Assembly (NCBI RefSeq): GCF_018128225.1
Contig: NZ_CP072377.1
Coordinates: forward strand, 620,001 to 684,000
From: Leptotrichia sp. oral taxon 218
GTDB taxonomy: Bacteria > Fusobacteriota > Fusobacteriia > Fusobacteriales > Leptotrichiaceae
Direction: 5' to 3'
Length of the DNA stretch: 64,000 nt
In this document: in pieces, positions 19,701 to 30,200 of the stretch
Numbering within the stretch: position 1 is the stretch's first letter
Layout: each line of letters opens with the position of its first letter
Position numbers and translations under genes: made by a program
The notes under the pieces: model-generated
What the model saw: the letters and a program-made list of their open reading frames with translations, nothing else
What the model was told of the DNA's origin: nothing
The model's database searches: none

Positions 19701-22700
19701 GCAAAGGCAGACAAAGCGGATTCAACAGTTCTGGAAATGTATGATGGAGTTGTGTTAGCTGATGATCCTAGTGAATATAAGGCTTCTGTATCTGCTTCTT
19801 CTGGAAATTACAGAGGACTGGAAAATGTAACGCTTGATATTCATGATGACAAGGTAATAATGGGAATCTACAATGACAAGTCAAGAGCAGCACGTACTTG
19901 GTACAATAGTACTGATACAGGAGCTACAGCTACATCACCTACGTTTACTAAAGAACTGGAAGGTGCAGACCAATTTGGTAAAATAACATATTCAAGTCCT
20001 GCGACATTCTACACAGTAGTATTAAAAAATGGTAAACTGGATGTAAATGCTCCAACAGTAACATTGGACGATGCAAACGATAAATATAAGGGTCTGAAAA
20101 TGGCAAATGAACTTGTAACAATAAGCAACAATACTTCTGTTACAGGAAATGTAGACAGTACACACCTGAAAGGGCAAGGAATGTCTATGGGAAATATTGC
20201 CACAGCTACACAATTGGCAGACAGCATAACTCCATCTAATTCAACTTCAGGATTTATCAACAAAGGAACAATAAATGTAACAGGTGGTACAACTGCTGCA
20301 GGAATTGCTGGAATGAATGTAAGTTATGGAACTATTGAAAATACAAAGACTGGTACAGTAACAATTGACAATGGGGCTGGACTTTATGCAACTAATGGAA
20401 GTAAAATCGTAAATGAAGGTAAAGTTACTGTAACTGGAAAAGGAGTAGGAATTGCAGGTATTGGTACAGGACGGTCTAAGCAAACTTATGGTACTGATGA
20501 TACAACTGCATATACAACAAAAACTGTAGAAATTATAAATAAAGGTACATTAAGTGTGGCAGGAGATGAAGCAATTGGAATTTATGCAGAAAACAATACT
20601 GGAACAGCACGAGCAAATGTAACGATTGAAAGCACTTCTCCAATTACAGTTGGCACAAAAGGAGTAGGAATTGCATTAGTTTCAACAGCACCGACAGTAT
20701 CTTCAAAAACTGTTTACCACAGTACTAATGAAGAAGGTGGTACAATCACGGCAACCGCTTCAGGAGGAACTGATATTACAACAGGAGTAAAAGGAACTGG
20801 TATTTATGCAGAAGATTCAGATATTAATCTAACAGGCGGAGATTATATTATTGAATCCAAAGATAAAGGTGTTGGTATATTTGCTTCTGGAAGAACAAAT
20901 GTAACTGGTTCTTTTGAATATAAATATAATGGAAATGCAACAGAAGCAGGAATGGGAATTGTTTATAATTCAAAAGCCACAAATAATGCAGATGTAAAAC
21001 TTACAAATTCTACGCATACAACAGGTGGACTTATTGGAGTTTATACAACAGCAACAGCCAATGGCGACACTTTAACAAATAATAAAAAAATTACAGGTAT
21101 ATCACCAGCACTTGAATTTGGTATCGTATCAGACGGAGCAAATATTGTCAACAGCAATACAGGAGAAATTTCATTAGGAAATGCAGCATTACAGGAAAAT
21201 GCAAATGTCGGTATTTATGCAAAAACTAAAAATACGATAACTAATGATGGTAAAATTACTGTTGGAGATAATGCAATAGGAATTTATGGATATAATATTA
21301 ACAACAATACAGGAAGCATTAAGGCTGGAGATAACGGAGTTGCAATCTATACTCAAGGAGACGGTACAGTAAACTTGAATGCAAATTCTAAAATTACAGT
21401 AGGAAAAGATCAAGCTGTAGGCGTTTATGCAGTTGGAGCTAACCAGCACATCAATGTAAATGCAGGATCTAGCATGACAATTGGAGATAATTCATTTGGA
21501 ATTGTAAATCTTGGAGCAGGAAATACTGTAGCATCTAATACAGCAAATCCAGTAACTTTGGGAACAGATGCAGTTTATGTTTATCAGAATGATAATAAGG
21601 GAACTGTGATTAATCACACTCCATTGACATCTGCAGGAGATAGAAATTACGGCCTTTACGGAAATGGAAGCATATACAATGATGGAGTAATTGACTTTTC
21701 AAATGGTATTGGAAGTGTAGGAATGTATGCAACTACCGGCGGAACTGCGACAAACCTTACTGGAGGAATAATAAAAGTTGGAGATTCTGATACTAACAGA
21801 AAAGAATACGGTGTAGGTATGGCAACAGGATATTATGATGACAACCCATTGTCACCAACATACAGACAAGTTTCTAATCAAGGAACTGTTATAAATCAAG
21901 GAACTATTGAAGTGAGCAAACCTGACACGATAGGTATGTATGCAGTAGGTTCAGGATCTAAGGCAATTAACTATGGAAACATCAACCTTATGGGAAGTAA
22001 AACTGTTGGAATGTACATTGACAGAGGTGCAGTCGGAGAAAACTGGGGAACTATCCAGACAACGGCAAGCGGACTTACATCAGCAAAAGGAGTTTATGTA
22101 GCTAACGGAGGTTATATCAAGAATTACGGAGTGATAAATATTGCGGCTTCAGATAGCCAAAGTGCAGGAATTTGGACAGATAATGCAGATCACGCCGAAG
22201 AAAATGCAAATGGAATAAATCCTGTAACTCTGACAAGCCAGACAGGAACTTCAACACCAAGAATGAAAGTGGCTACAGCAAGTGACATGAAGGAAATGGG
22301 AGGAATAGTAGTAAAAGTTCCGCCTAAAGCTGCAGTTCCTACCGTGGCAGATGCACAAGGAAATATAATTCCAATATATAAACTAGATACAGATGCTGCA
22401 GTACCACAACCTGCTGAAGTGATAATAAAATCACCATCAGGAGTTACACCGATAAATTTTTCAGCAAGCGACTACTATATGAATTTTCCATCATCTTCAG
22501 AAATCTCAAGTATAGGAATGTATGTAGATACTTCAGGAGTTAATTATACAAATCCTATTCAAGGATTGAATTACCTAACAGGATTGACTGATATTAACTT
22601 GCTGTTCGGGGCAGAGGCTACAAGATATACCACTGCAAAGGCAATTGAAGTTGGAGATAACATTTTGAAACCGTATAATGATGCTTTGAAAGGGGTTGTA

Positions 22701-23936
22701 ACAGGAGGGACTATGTTAAATATAATCTCGTCAAGCTTGACTTGGATGGCACAGCCTACCAAAAACCCTGTAACAGAACTTCTTGACAAGCTATACTTGA
22801 TTAAGGTTCCTTATACAGTATATGCAGAAAAGAATGACAGAAATACATACAACTTCTTGGATGGACTTGAACAACGGTATGGAGTAGAAGGACTGGGAAC
22901 AAGAGAAAAACTTCTGTTTGACAAGATAAGCAGCCTAAATGGCGGAGAAGGGCATATTTTGGCTCAGGCATTTGATGAGATGAAAGGACATCAATATGCA
23001 AATATTCAGCAAAGAACAAATGCTACGGGAAATTCTCTTGACAGCGAGTTCAAATACTTAAAGGACGAATGGAGAAATCCAACTAAGCAAAATAACAAAA
23101 TAAAAGCATTTGGTTTAAGGGATGAATATAATACTGACACACCTGGAATCATTGACTATAAGAGCAATGCCTACGGGGTAGCTTATGTCCATGAGGATGA
23201 AAAGATTAAGATGGGAAATTCTAGCGGATGGTATGCAGGAGCTGTAACAAATAGATTCAGATTCAAGGATCTAGGACATTCGACAGAAGACCAGACAATG
23301 ATAAAAGCTGGAATATTTAAGACAATGTCACCTAAAAAGGATTATAACGGAGCACTGCAATGGACAGTTGCAGGAGATGTATTTGCAGGAATTAATAACA
23401 TGAAGCGTAAATTCTGGATAGTTGATGATACATTTGAAGCTAAATCTACATACCATACTTATGGAGCGGCTCTTAAAAATGAGCTTGGCTATGACATAAG
23501 AATGAGCGAAAGAACACATTTAAGACCATACGGGGCCTTGAAAATGGAATATGGAAGATTTAGCAACATCAAGGAAAATGATGGAGAAGTTAGATTAGAA
23601 GTAAAAGGAAATGACTATTTCTCAGTAAAACCAGAAGCTGGATTAGAGTTTAAATATATTCAGCCACTTGCAGTAAGAACAAATTTGACAGTAGGAGTTA
23701 CAGCTGCTTATGAAAATGAGCTTGGAAAACTGCAAAAGGGAAATCAGGCGAGAGTAAGATACACAACGGCAGACTGGTACAATCTTGAAAAGGAAAAGGA
23801 AGATAAACATGGAAATGGTAAATTTGACTTGAATATCGGAGTTGACAATACTAGATTTGGTGTTACAGTGAACGCTGGGTATGATACTAAAGGAAATAAT
23901 GTTCGTGGAGGTATTGGATTTAGGGCAATTTACTAA
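16800..23936 (+). CDS. Giant type V autotransporter (second of array)
   Basis: This 2378-residue paralogue of the first autotransporter has the same leader domain (MTNNLKKIKKDL, then ALITFLITGGISI), the GDHVVKSPWSSWQYG segment, a different Asn/Gly-rich passenger and a closely similar barrel from about residue 2097 to GIGFRAIY. The passenger has an unusual cysteine pair spaced by eight residues (around 18820-18855), which could form a disulphide loop; autotransporter passengers usually avoid cysteine. The RBS is AAAGGAG. Its original promoter appears to lie upstream of the inserted IS, so expression may depend on read-through or on a weak TATAAT at 16776-16781. Confidence 0.92.
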   Translation: MTNNLKKIKKDLCSFAKKCRDFKYTDSALITFLITGGISISNNLFSSEADKSIEAQKQTISTSIKDIHNQFSEARKENNKLLKKTNLELIQLMEQGDHVVKSPWSSWQYGVNNFYNDWHGTYKGYGGKAGNTKYTRNPDDKFGTYSGGKYGVTTLSRKVIEPVSVIPIYAAVRPKDIHKTPLNLNLPIIEPPQKPNLNINVADPLEIPEINVKDPSRNVTMITPDADPFTNFVWGWRVSGKMGTPYSWKDGLNSYIHQTSGFTRSGSSNYGTIYDNSKEQSIAESININGGTYWTGVDPATGNLSNVTGWSNASQPDSTNFSGLVPAGLPTSGLITYYQDHYNTGGFQGSSGNINMRHYVIAENYDGRWTGHPGNVFANSTYYIAGDEHDNVPGSEAFHVTSDVHFEKVTVNLYGHAAFANIESFRGGTITFNDVKINLKKDSNTVFNIVGWQEIDFNNTGRQFATKIYGSADITADTQNNTIYALTVYNPAVTINNTGKLVFNGASNIGFSVLSWNPDRSKYIDKTYPNWQSQHAEASKDSYESKIITSNPIQMYGDENVGIFFSAKKRDRTSTNDPNIAADKKEGVGIHQGTFDLKMEIGRYLNSDTTASAQSTAGQLSKPGYTPTTVDGNVGVFVQSGQREGINIIGATKSLSDGGQKVGDGRAWNGETQSCIFEGTGSNCNVTPDKIHDLYMDKFNITFGKYAKNGFMFLVDNGSVVHLRDASNSGQDDFSDGIHGGATDQAYTGTGTVVGYVNGLWKTASTHLDTLPGHTTSLENMPSELKVDQNLTMVSDKGIAYYADNGGLVNVNNNKTTTAKGYGSIIGYANGYDGNVKSTVNFTGDITAIDDISSPLSDKITEKYTNIGAYAKDGGIVNVDGKATIHGIGGFADNGEVNLKNTDNEVTTVKDAGLVAKNGGKVNFNGGKIIIKNDSAVTKATSTNATPFYAKATKTSTAGTIIFNANPAKADKADSTVLEMYDGVVLADDPSEYKASVSASSGNYRGLENVTLDIHDDKVIMGIYNDKSRAARTWYNSTDTGATATSPTFTKELEGADQFGKITYSSPATFYTVVLKNGKLDVNAPTVTLDDANDKYKGLKMANELVTISNNTSVTGNVDSTHLKGQGMSMGNIATATQLADSITPSNSTSGFINKGTINVTGGTTAAGIAGMNVSYGTIENTKTGTVTIDNGAGLYATNGSKIVNEGKVTVTGKGVGIAGIGTGRSKQTYGTDDTTAYTTKTVEIINKGTLSVAGDEAIGIYAENNTGTARANVTIESTSPITVGTKGVGIALVSTAPTVSSKTVYHSTNEEGGTITATASGGTDITTGVKGTGIYAEDSDINLTGGDYIIESKDKGVGIFASGRTNVTGSFEYKYNGNATEAGMGIVYNSKATNNADVKLTNSTHTTGGLIGVYTTATANGDTLTNNKKITGISPALEFGIVSDGANIVNSNTGEISLGNAALQENANVGIYAKTKNTITNDGKITVGDNAIGIYGYNINNNTGSIKAGDNGVAIYTQGDGTVNLNANSKITVGKDQAVGVYAVGANQHINVNAGSSMTIGDNSFGIVNLGAGNTVASNTANPVTLGTDAVYVYQNDNKGTVINHTPLTSAGDRNYGLYGNGSIYNDGVIDFSNGIGSVGMYATTGGTATNLTGGIIKVGDSDTNRKEYGVGMATGYYDDNPLSPTYRQVSNQGTVINQGTIEVSKPDTIGMYAVGSGSKAINYGNINLMGSKTVGMYIDRGAVGENWGTIQTTASGLTSAKGVYVANGGYIKNYGVINIAASDSQSAGIWTDNADHAEENANGINPVTLTSQTGTSTPRMKVATASDMKEMGGIVVKVPPKAAVPTVADAQGNIIPIYKLDTDAAVPQPAEVIIKSPSGVTPINFSASDYYMNFPSSSEISSIGMYVDTSGVNYTNPIQGLNYLTGLTDINLLFGAEATRYTTAKAIEVGDNILKPYNDALKGVVTGGTMLNIISSSLTWMAQPTKNPVTELLDKLYLIKVPYTVYAEKNDRNTYNFLDGLEQRYGVEGLGTREKLLFDKISSLNGGEGHILAQAFDEMKGHQYANIQQRTNATGNSLDSEFKYLKDEWRNPTKQNNKIKAFGLRDEYNTDTPGIIDYKSNAYGVAYVHEDEKIKMGNSSGWYAGAVTNRFRFKDLGHSTEDQTMIKAGIFKTMSPKKDYNGALQWTVAGDVFAGINNMKRKFWIVDDTFEAKSTYHTYGAALKNELGYDIRMSERTHLRPYGALKMEYGRFSNIKENDGEVRLEVKGNDYFSVKPEAGLEFKYIQPLAVRTNLTVGVTAAYENELGKLQKGNQARVRYTTADWYNLEKEKEDKHGNGKFDLNIGVDNTRFGVTVNAGYDTKGNNVRGGIGFRAIY

Positions 23937-23954
23937 AATTTTTAAAATGAAAGA

Positions 23955-23990
23955 AAGAGCAGTGAAATTTAAGTTTTGCTGTTCTCTTTT
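23955..23990 (+). terminator. Terminator after the second autotransporter
   Basis: AAGAGCAG pairs with CTGTTCT and is followed by a T-rich tract. The sequence is nearly identical to that after the first autotransporter. Confidence 0.8.
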
Positions 23991-24071
23991 TATTTTATAA
24001 TGAATCCATTGCTTTGAGAGAATTATGATATTTTTAGAATTTGTAAAAAAATTAAAAATTTAAAAATTTTT

Positions 24072-24099
24072 TTGAAAAATCTTTTTTTTATGTTATAAT
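24072..24099 (+). promoter_or_regulatory. Promoter of the third autotransporter
   Basis: TTGAAA at 24072-24077 and TATAAT at 24094-24099, spacing 16. The long leader (about 125 bases) to the start codon is the sister of the one that was split by the IS after the first gene. Confidence 0.65.
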
Positions 24100-24228
24100 A
24101 ATTAGTGACATGAAATATAATTATTTCACTTTTTTTATGGCAAAAAATCAAATAAAAACTAATAAAAAAGAAGTAATATAAGTCATTTAATAAAAAACTA
24201 AAATTTAATTAAAAGGAGAGAATTGGAA

Positions 24229-27200
24229 ATGACGAATAATTTAAGAAAAATAAAAAAAGATCTATGTTCATTTGCAAAAAGATGTCAAGAATTTAGGTAT
24301 ACTGATTCAGCGCTTATAACATTTTTAATAACAGGAACGGTAAACATTTCAAATAACCTATTTTCTAATGAGACAAATACAACAATTGAAGAGCAAAAGC
24401 AAGTAATTTCTACATCAATTAAAGATATACATCAAAAAGTTCAAGAAACTCGAAAGGAAAATAACAAACTTTTGAAAAAGACAAATTTAGAATTAATTCA
24501 GCTTATGGAACAGGGGGATCATGTTGTAAAATCTCCTTGGAGCAATTGGCAATTTGGGATTAACGGATTTTCTAGTAACTGGGGTGGAACTTTTAAAGGA
24601 AAAGGAGATAAATCTGAAAAGTATTCTTACGAAGGCGTTTATGAAAGAAGTAACAATCTATTTGAGAGAAATACTTCACCATTGAGTAAAAATTATGGAA
24701 ATTTGGCATTAAGCAGAAATAGAAGAATGGCTTCATCAAATGAAAGAAATGGGCTTCGATCGACTTACGGGCTTATAAGCAATACTCCGACACAAGAGCC
24801 GCTTTTGGAAATTAATGTTGATGCTTCGATAAGACCGAAGACAGTACAAATAGATATTCCTGATTTAGGAATAAAAGCACCGCAATTAAATGCTCTATCA
24901 GTAAATGGAGTTGAACCAAAGGCAATAACAGTACCAGCTCCAAAAACACCTGAAAAAGAAATAAATATTGTTCAGCCAAGTGCAGAGCCATTTACTGGTT
25001 TCTTTTTTAATGGTACTGCCAATGCTGTAAATGTTGGAAGCAGTAATATGGTTCTCTATTCAGGTGTAAATTCAGATGATATAAAAGCAGGGAGACAACC
25101 AGATCAAATAAGGCCTGCTTTAGAAACAGGAGCTTTAGATAAAAATAATAATTTAGCAGAACTTGCCACTATTAATCAACGTCCAACAAATATTTTATAT
25201 AGAAATAACCCTAATTTAAATAATTTAACTTTTCATGTTAGAGGATATTTTGGAGATGGTTCTGATGGATATACAGATGCAGGATCAGGACATGCTGGTG
25301 GTTCTGATTCAACTGGAGGACCTACTTTAGGGACAATAGGAGTTCACACATTGCAAAATGGTACAGTTTCTAATGTAACTGCTAATTTATATGGAAGAGC
25401 AGGATTTTTAACTTCAGAAACTTGGAGACATGGAAAAGTTACGATGCATAATACAAATGTAAATGTGTATGGAAAAGACAATACTGTTTACTATATAATG
25501 CCAGCGGCTTTTAAAACTATTTCTAAATATACAGATTCTAACTATCACCTTGGAGCGATACAAGGGGAAACAAATGTAAAAATGTATGGAACAGGGAATA
25601 CTGTGTATCTATCATCAGGAATTTCAGCAGCAAGATTGATAAGAAACACAGGAAAAATGGAGTTAGAAGGAGCTTCAAATATTGTTTATTCTAGTTTTTC
25701 TTATGCACCAACTTGGGAAGTTGGAGTTTATGGGGGAAAAGCAGGAAAGATGAACTCATTAATTCAATTTTCACAGGATGTAGAACTTTATGGAGATGAA
25801 AACGTAGTTTTATTCTTTGGAAGTAAAATTGGAGGAAGTCCAAAATCCTGGGAAGCAACTGATAGAAATCAGGAATCAAGTGCCGGTTATTTGAGAAAAG
25901 CTTCATATATAGGGATTTATCAGGGAGAACTTGATATAAAGGCTAGAGTAGGAGGACAGTTAGCTATAAACCCTACTGCTGCAACTCAAACAGCCAGTGG
26001 ACAGTTAGTTGAAGATTTAACTAATCCGACAGCACCTAAATATAAAGGATATACAGATAAAACAGTTGACGGTGGAGTAGGACTATATGTAATGTCTGGA
26101 CAAAGAAAAGGAATAGATGTACTTAAAGATATGGGAGTTCCTGTTTCAGTTACTCCAACTTTAGATGACTTAAAACTTGATCCTATCCATAACTTAGAAG
26201 TTGGGAAGTTGGATATTAATTTTGGAAAATACTCTAAAAATGGATTTATGATGATAGCAAAAGAAGGAAGTGTTATTGATGTTGGAAAAGCTACTCATCA
26301 ATATTATGTAACTAATCTGAGTACATCAATTACAGATGGTGTAAATGGAGATGCAACAACAGAAGCTGATGCATCGACAGGAACAACAATAGCTTATGCA
26401 GAAGGAACTTGGGATCAGGCTAAACATCAGTTAGGTTCTAAACAAACAGATGTTGATCAAAATGATGCAGATGCAGCGGCTATAAATGGAAATCCTGCAT
26501 TAAGGAAAAATGTTGGAGATCCAAGTGCAACTTCAACAGCTTCTATGTTACAGGGATTACCTTCTGAAGTAAATGTCTATCCTAATGTGGTATTGGCTTC
26601 AAAAGAAGGAATAGCCTATATGGGTGACAATAAAGGTATTGTAAATGCAGGAACACAGGCAAATCCTACAACTACAGAAGCAGTAAATTACAAATCAATA
26701 ATTGGATTTGCACGAGATGAAGGAATTGTTAATATTCATGGAAATATTGAAGCAATAGATAAAAATGCTACTCAGAATAAATTTGAGAATATTGCAGGTC
26801 TAGCTACAAAAACGGCAACTGGAACATCTGGGGGAACTGTTAATATAGAAGATGGAAGTATTAAAATAAGCGGTATGGCAGGATTTGCTTCGGGGACTGG
26901 TTCAGTTGTAAATATAAATAATGGTCTTAATAATAAGATTCAGACTGGAGAAAATGGAGCGTTGGCTGCGGTTGACGGTGGAAAGGTTGATTTTAGCGGT
27001 GGAACGATTTATCAAGAAGATAAGGCGACAACTTCGGATGTGGTGGCAGCTGGTTCGACAACTGTTGATCATGCAAAATCGACTCCATTTTATGCTGATA
27101 ATTCTTCAAAAATTGAATTTAAAGGTACAACTACAATAAATATGGCAGACGGGATACTTATGCCAGGAACAGATGCAACTAATTATGATGGTGGAAATAC

Positions 27201-30200
27201 TTCAGCTACGGCTAAATATCTTGGAATGAATTATGTAACTGTAAATTTAACAGGAGATAATGCGATACTTCGTACATATACTGGAGATACGACTAATTGG
27301 ACTGGCGGTACGACAGGAACTACGAATATAAAAAACGATATGCAGCTTGCAGCATTGAATACAAATAATCATGATTATAAAATTTATTATATAGACGGAA
27401 TATTTAATCTTAATAATAATCAAAATTTAGATGACAACAATGACGAATTTAACAAAAATTTAGGTCTTTCAAACGAAAAATTTACGATAGCAAATGGCGT
27501 GACTGTAAGTTCTGCAACTGGAAAAGGATTGTCAATGGCTTCTCATGATGGTGTTGCAACTAATGCAACTACAGGGTACACAAATAATGGAACTGTTGAC
27601 ATAACAGGAGGAACTGCTTCTAAAACTGCAGCAATATCTACAAGTTTTGGATATGTGGATAATAAAGGTACGATAAATGTTGATAAGGGAATTGGAGCTT
27701 ATGGAGTAAATGGAAGTTCTCTTACGAATAATAATGCTATAAATATTACTTCGAGCGGTGTTGGTATGGCAGGATTTGCTTCTGCTTCAAAATTGAAAAC
27801 TTATGGAACGGATGATAAAATTTCAAACGGAATATTACTAGCGGCTGACAAAGTTTTGGAAATAACTAATAATGGGACAATAACTGTTGCAGGTAATGGT
27901 TCGATTGGACTATATGGAAATACAAACGATATTGCAGGAACTGGATTAGTTTTAACATCAAATGGAGTTATTTCAAATAATGGCAAAATAGTGATGACTG
28001 GCGATAGCGGTGTTGGTATTGTGTCAGAAGGAGCTGGGAATACAGTTAATTTAGGGGGAACTGGAAGTTCTGATATTTTAGTAGGAAAAAGCGGAATTGG
28101 AGTTTATGCAGGTGGAACGAAGAGCGAAGTGAATTTTACTTCAAATACTGGAGTTGAAATTAAGGATAAAGGAGTAGGAATTTCAGTTTCAAGCGGTTCT
28201 GTTATAAATCCGAATGGAAATAAATTTGAAATAAAATATACAGGTTCAGCAAATGCTTCTGGAGCAGGTATTTTTTATGACAGCACGGCTACAAACATAA
28301 CTGATGTGGATATAGTAAATACTAGCAGCGATAAAGGAATAGTTGGAATTTATGCAACAAAAGGAACTCTTGCAAATGCGGCTGCAATAACCGATAAGAG
28401 CGGAAAAGCCTATGGAATTTACTCTGATGGAGCAGATGTCATAAATAGCGGAATATTGACTATGAAGGACAAGGGTAAAGGAATACTTAGTACAAATGGA
28501 AATGTTACATTGACAAATAATTCTGTAATTACATTAGGAGAAAATGAAGCAATCGGTGTATATACAAAAGGAACTGGAAATCTGATAAAAGCCGATGCAG
28601 GTTCAAAAATGACAATTGGCAACGGTTCGTATGGATTTATCAATGAAGGATCTGGAAATACGATAATAAGTGATGCAACAGTTTCACCTGCTGGAGATAA
28701 TACCGTTTTTGTATTTTCAAGAGATACATCTGGAAATGTAATCAACAACACTCCATTGACTTCAACTGGTTCACTAAATTATGGACTTTATTCAGCAGGA
28801 AATGTGGTAAATAAGGCTGATATTAATTATAGTTCAGGTATAGGAAATGTTGGAATTTACAGTATTTATGGAGGGACTGCCGTTAATAGCGGTACTGCTA
28901 GAATTGCGGTAGGAGCTTCGAGTGTTGGAAATACTAATCCAGCTGATAATTATTATGCGATAGGAATGGCTGCGGGATATGTTGGAGATGCCGTAAAGCC
29001 AGCATATTCTGGAAATGTGGTAAATGAAGGAATTATTGATGTTAATGGTGAACATAGTATTGGAATGTATGGAACGGAAAGAGGAACGACTGTAACAAAT
29101 AATGGAACTATTAACCTTAATGCAAGTAACACGACTGGAATGTATCTTGACAATGGAGCTTATGGAATAAATAACGGAATTATCCGTTCAAATGGAACAG
29201 GATTGAGAAGACTTGTAGGAATGGTAGTTAAAAACGGTTCAACAATTGAAAATAATGGGATTATTCAGATTGATGCGATAGATGCGGTAGGATTGCTTGC
29301 TAAAGGAAATTCGGCAGGTAAAAATGTGGGAATAATTAAGAACTATGGAACATTGAATATAACAGGAAGCGGATCAGAAAATTCAGTAGTTCCAGCTGAA
29401 GGTCAAGATTTGGCTAAAGATATGGGAGGTGTAAAAATACATGCACCAGCGGGATCTCAAACAGCCACAATAACTGTAAACGGAGTTCCAGTAATACCAG
29501 AACTAGCTTCAACAACAGCCAAAGAATTTAAGCCGATGGAAGTTTCAACAATTGGAATGTACATCGATACTTCAAATAAACGGTTTACAGTGCCTGTAAC
29601 AGGATTAACTCAATTAAGCACATTAAAACAAGCCGATTTAATTATAGGAAATGAAGCCGCTCAAAATACAACTGGAAAATACATTCAAGTAAGCAAAAAA
29701 ATACTTGCACCATACAATCAAATGATTTTAAATAATCCACAAATTGAAAAATGGAGCATTTATTCAGGTTCACTAACTTGGATGGCAAGTGTTGCACAAA
29801 ATCAGACAGATGGAACAATAGAAAATGCCTATATGGCAAAAATTCCATATACAGAATGGGCAGGAACAGACAAATCGCCAGTAAATAAAACAGATTCATA
29901 TAATTTTGCAGATGGATTAGAACAAAGATATGGCATAGAAGCACTTGGAAGCAGAGAAAATCAATTATTTCAAAAATTAAATGGAATTGGAAATAATGAA
30001 GAAGTATTATTATATCAAGCGATGGATGAAATGATGGGACACCAATATGGAAATATTCAGCAAAGAATCAATGCAACTGGAAACACTTTAGACAAAGAAT
30101 TTAATCATTTACAGAAAAATTGGCAAAATCCATCTAAACAAAACAATAAAATCAAAGTATTCGGAATGAGAGATCAATATAAAACTGATACAGCAGGAAT

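Noticed and set aside
26921-27139. 72-codon frame inside the third autotransporter
   Set aside because: It is a shadow of the passenger gene in another frame, without a ribosome site and with biased Arg/Leu content.
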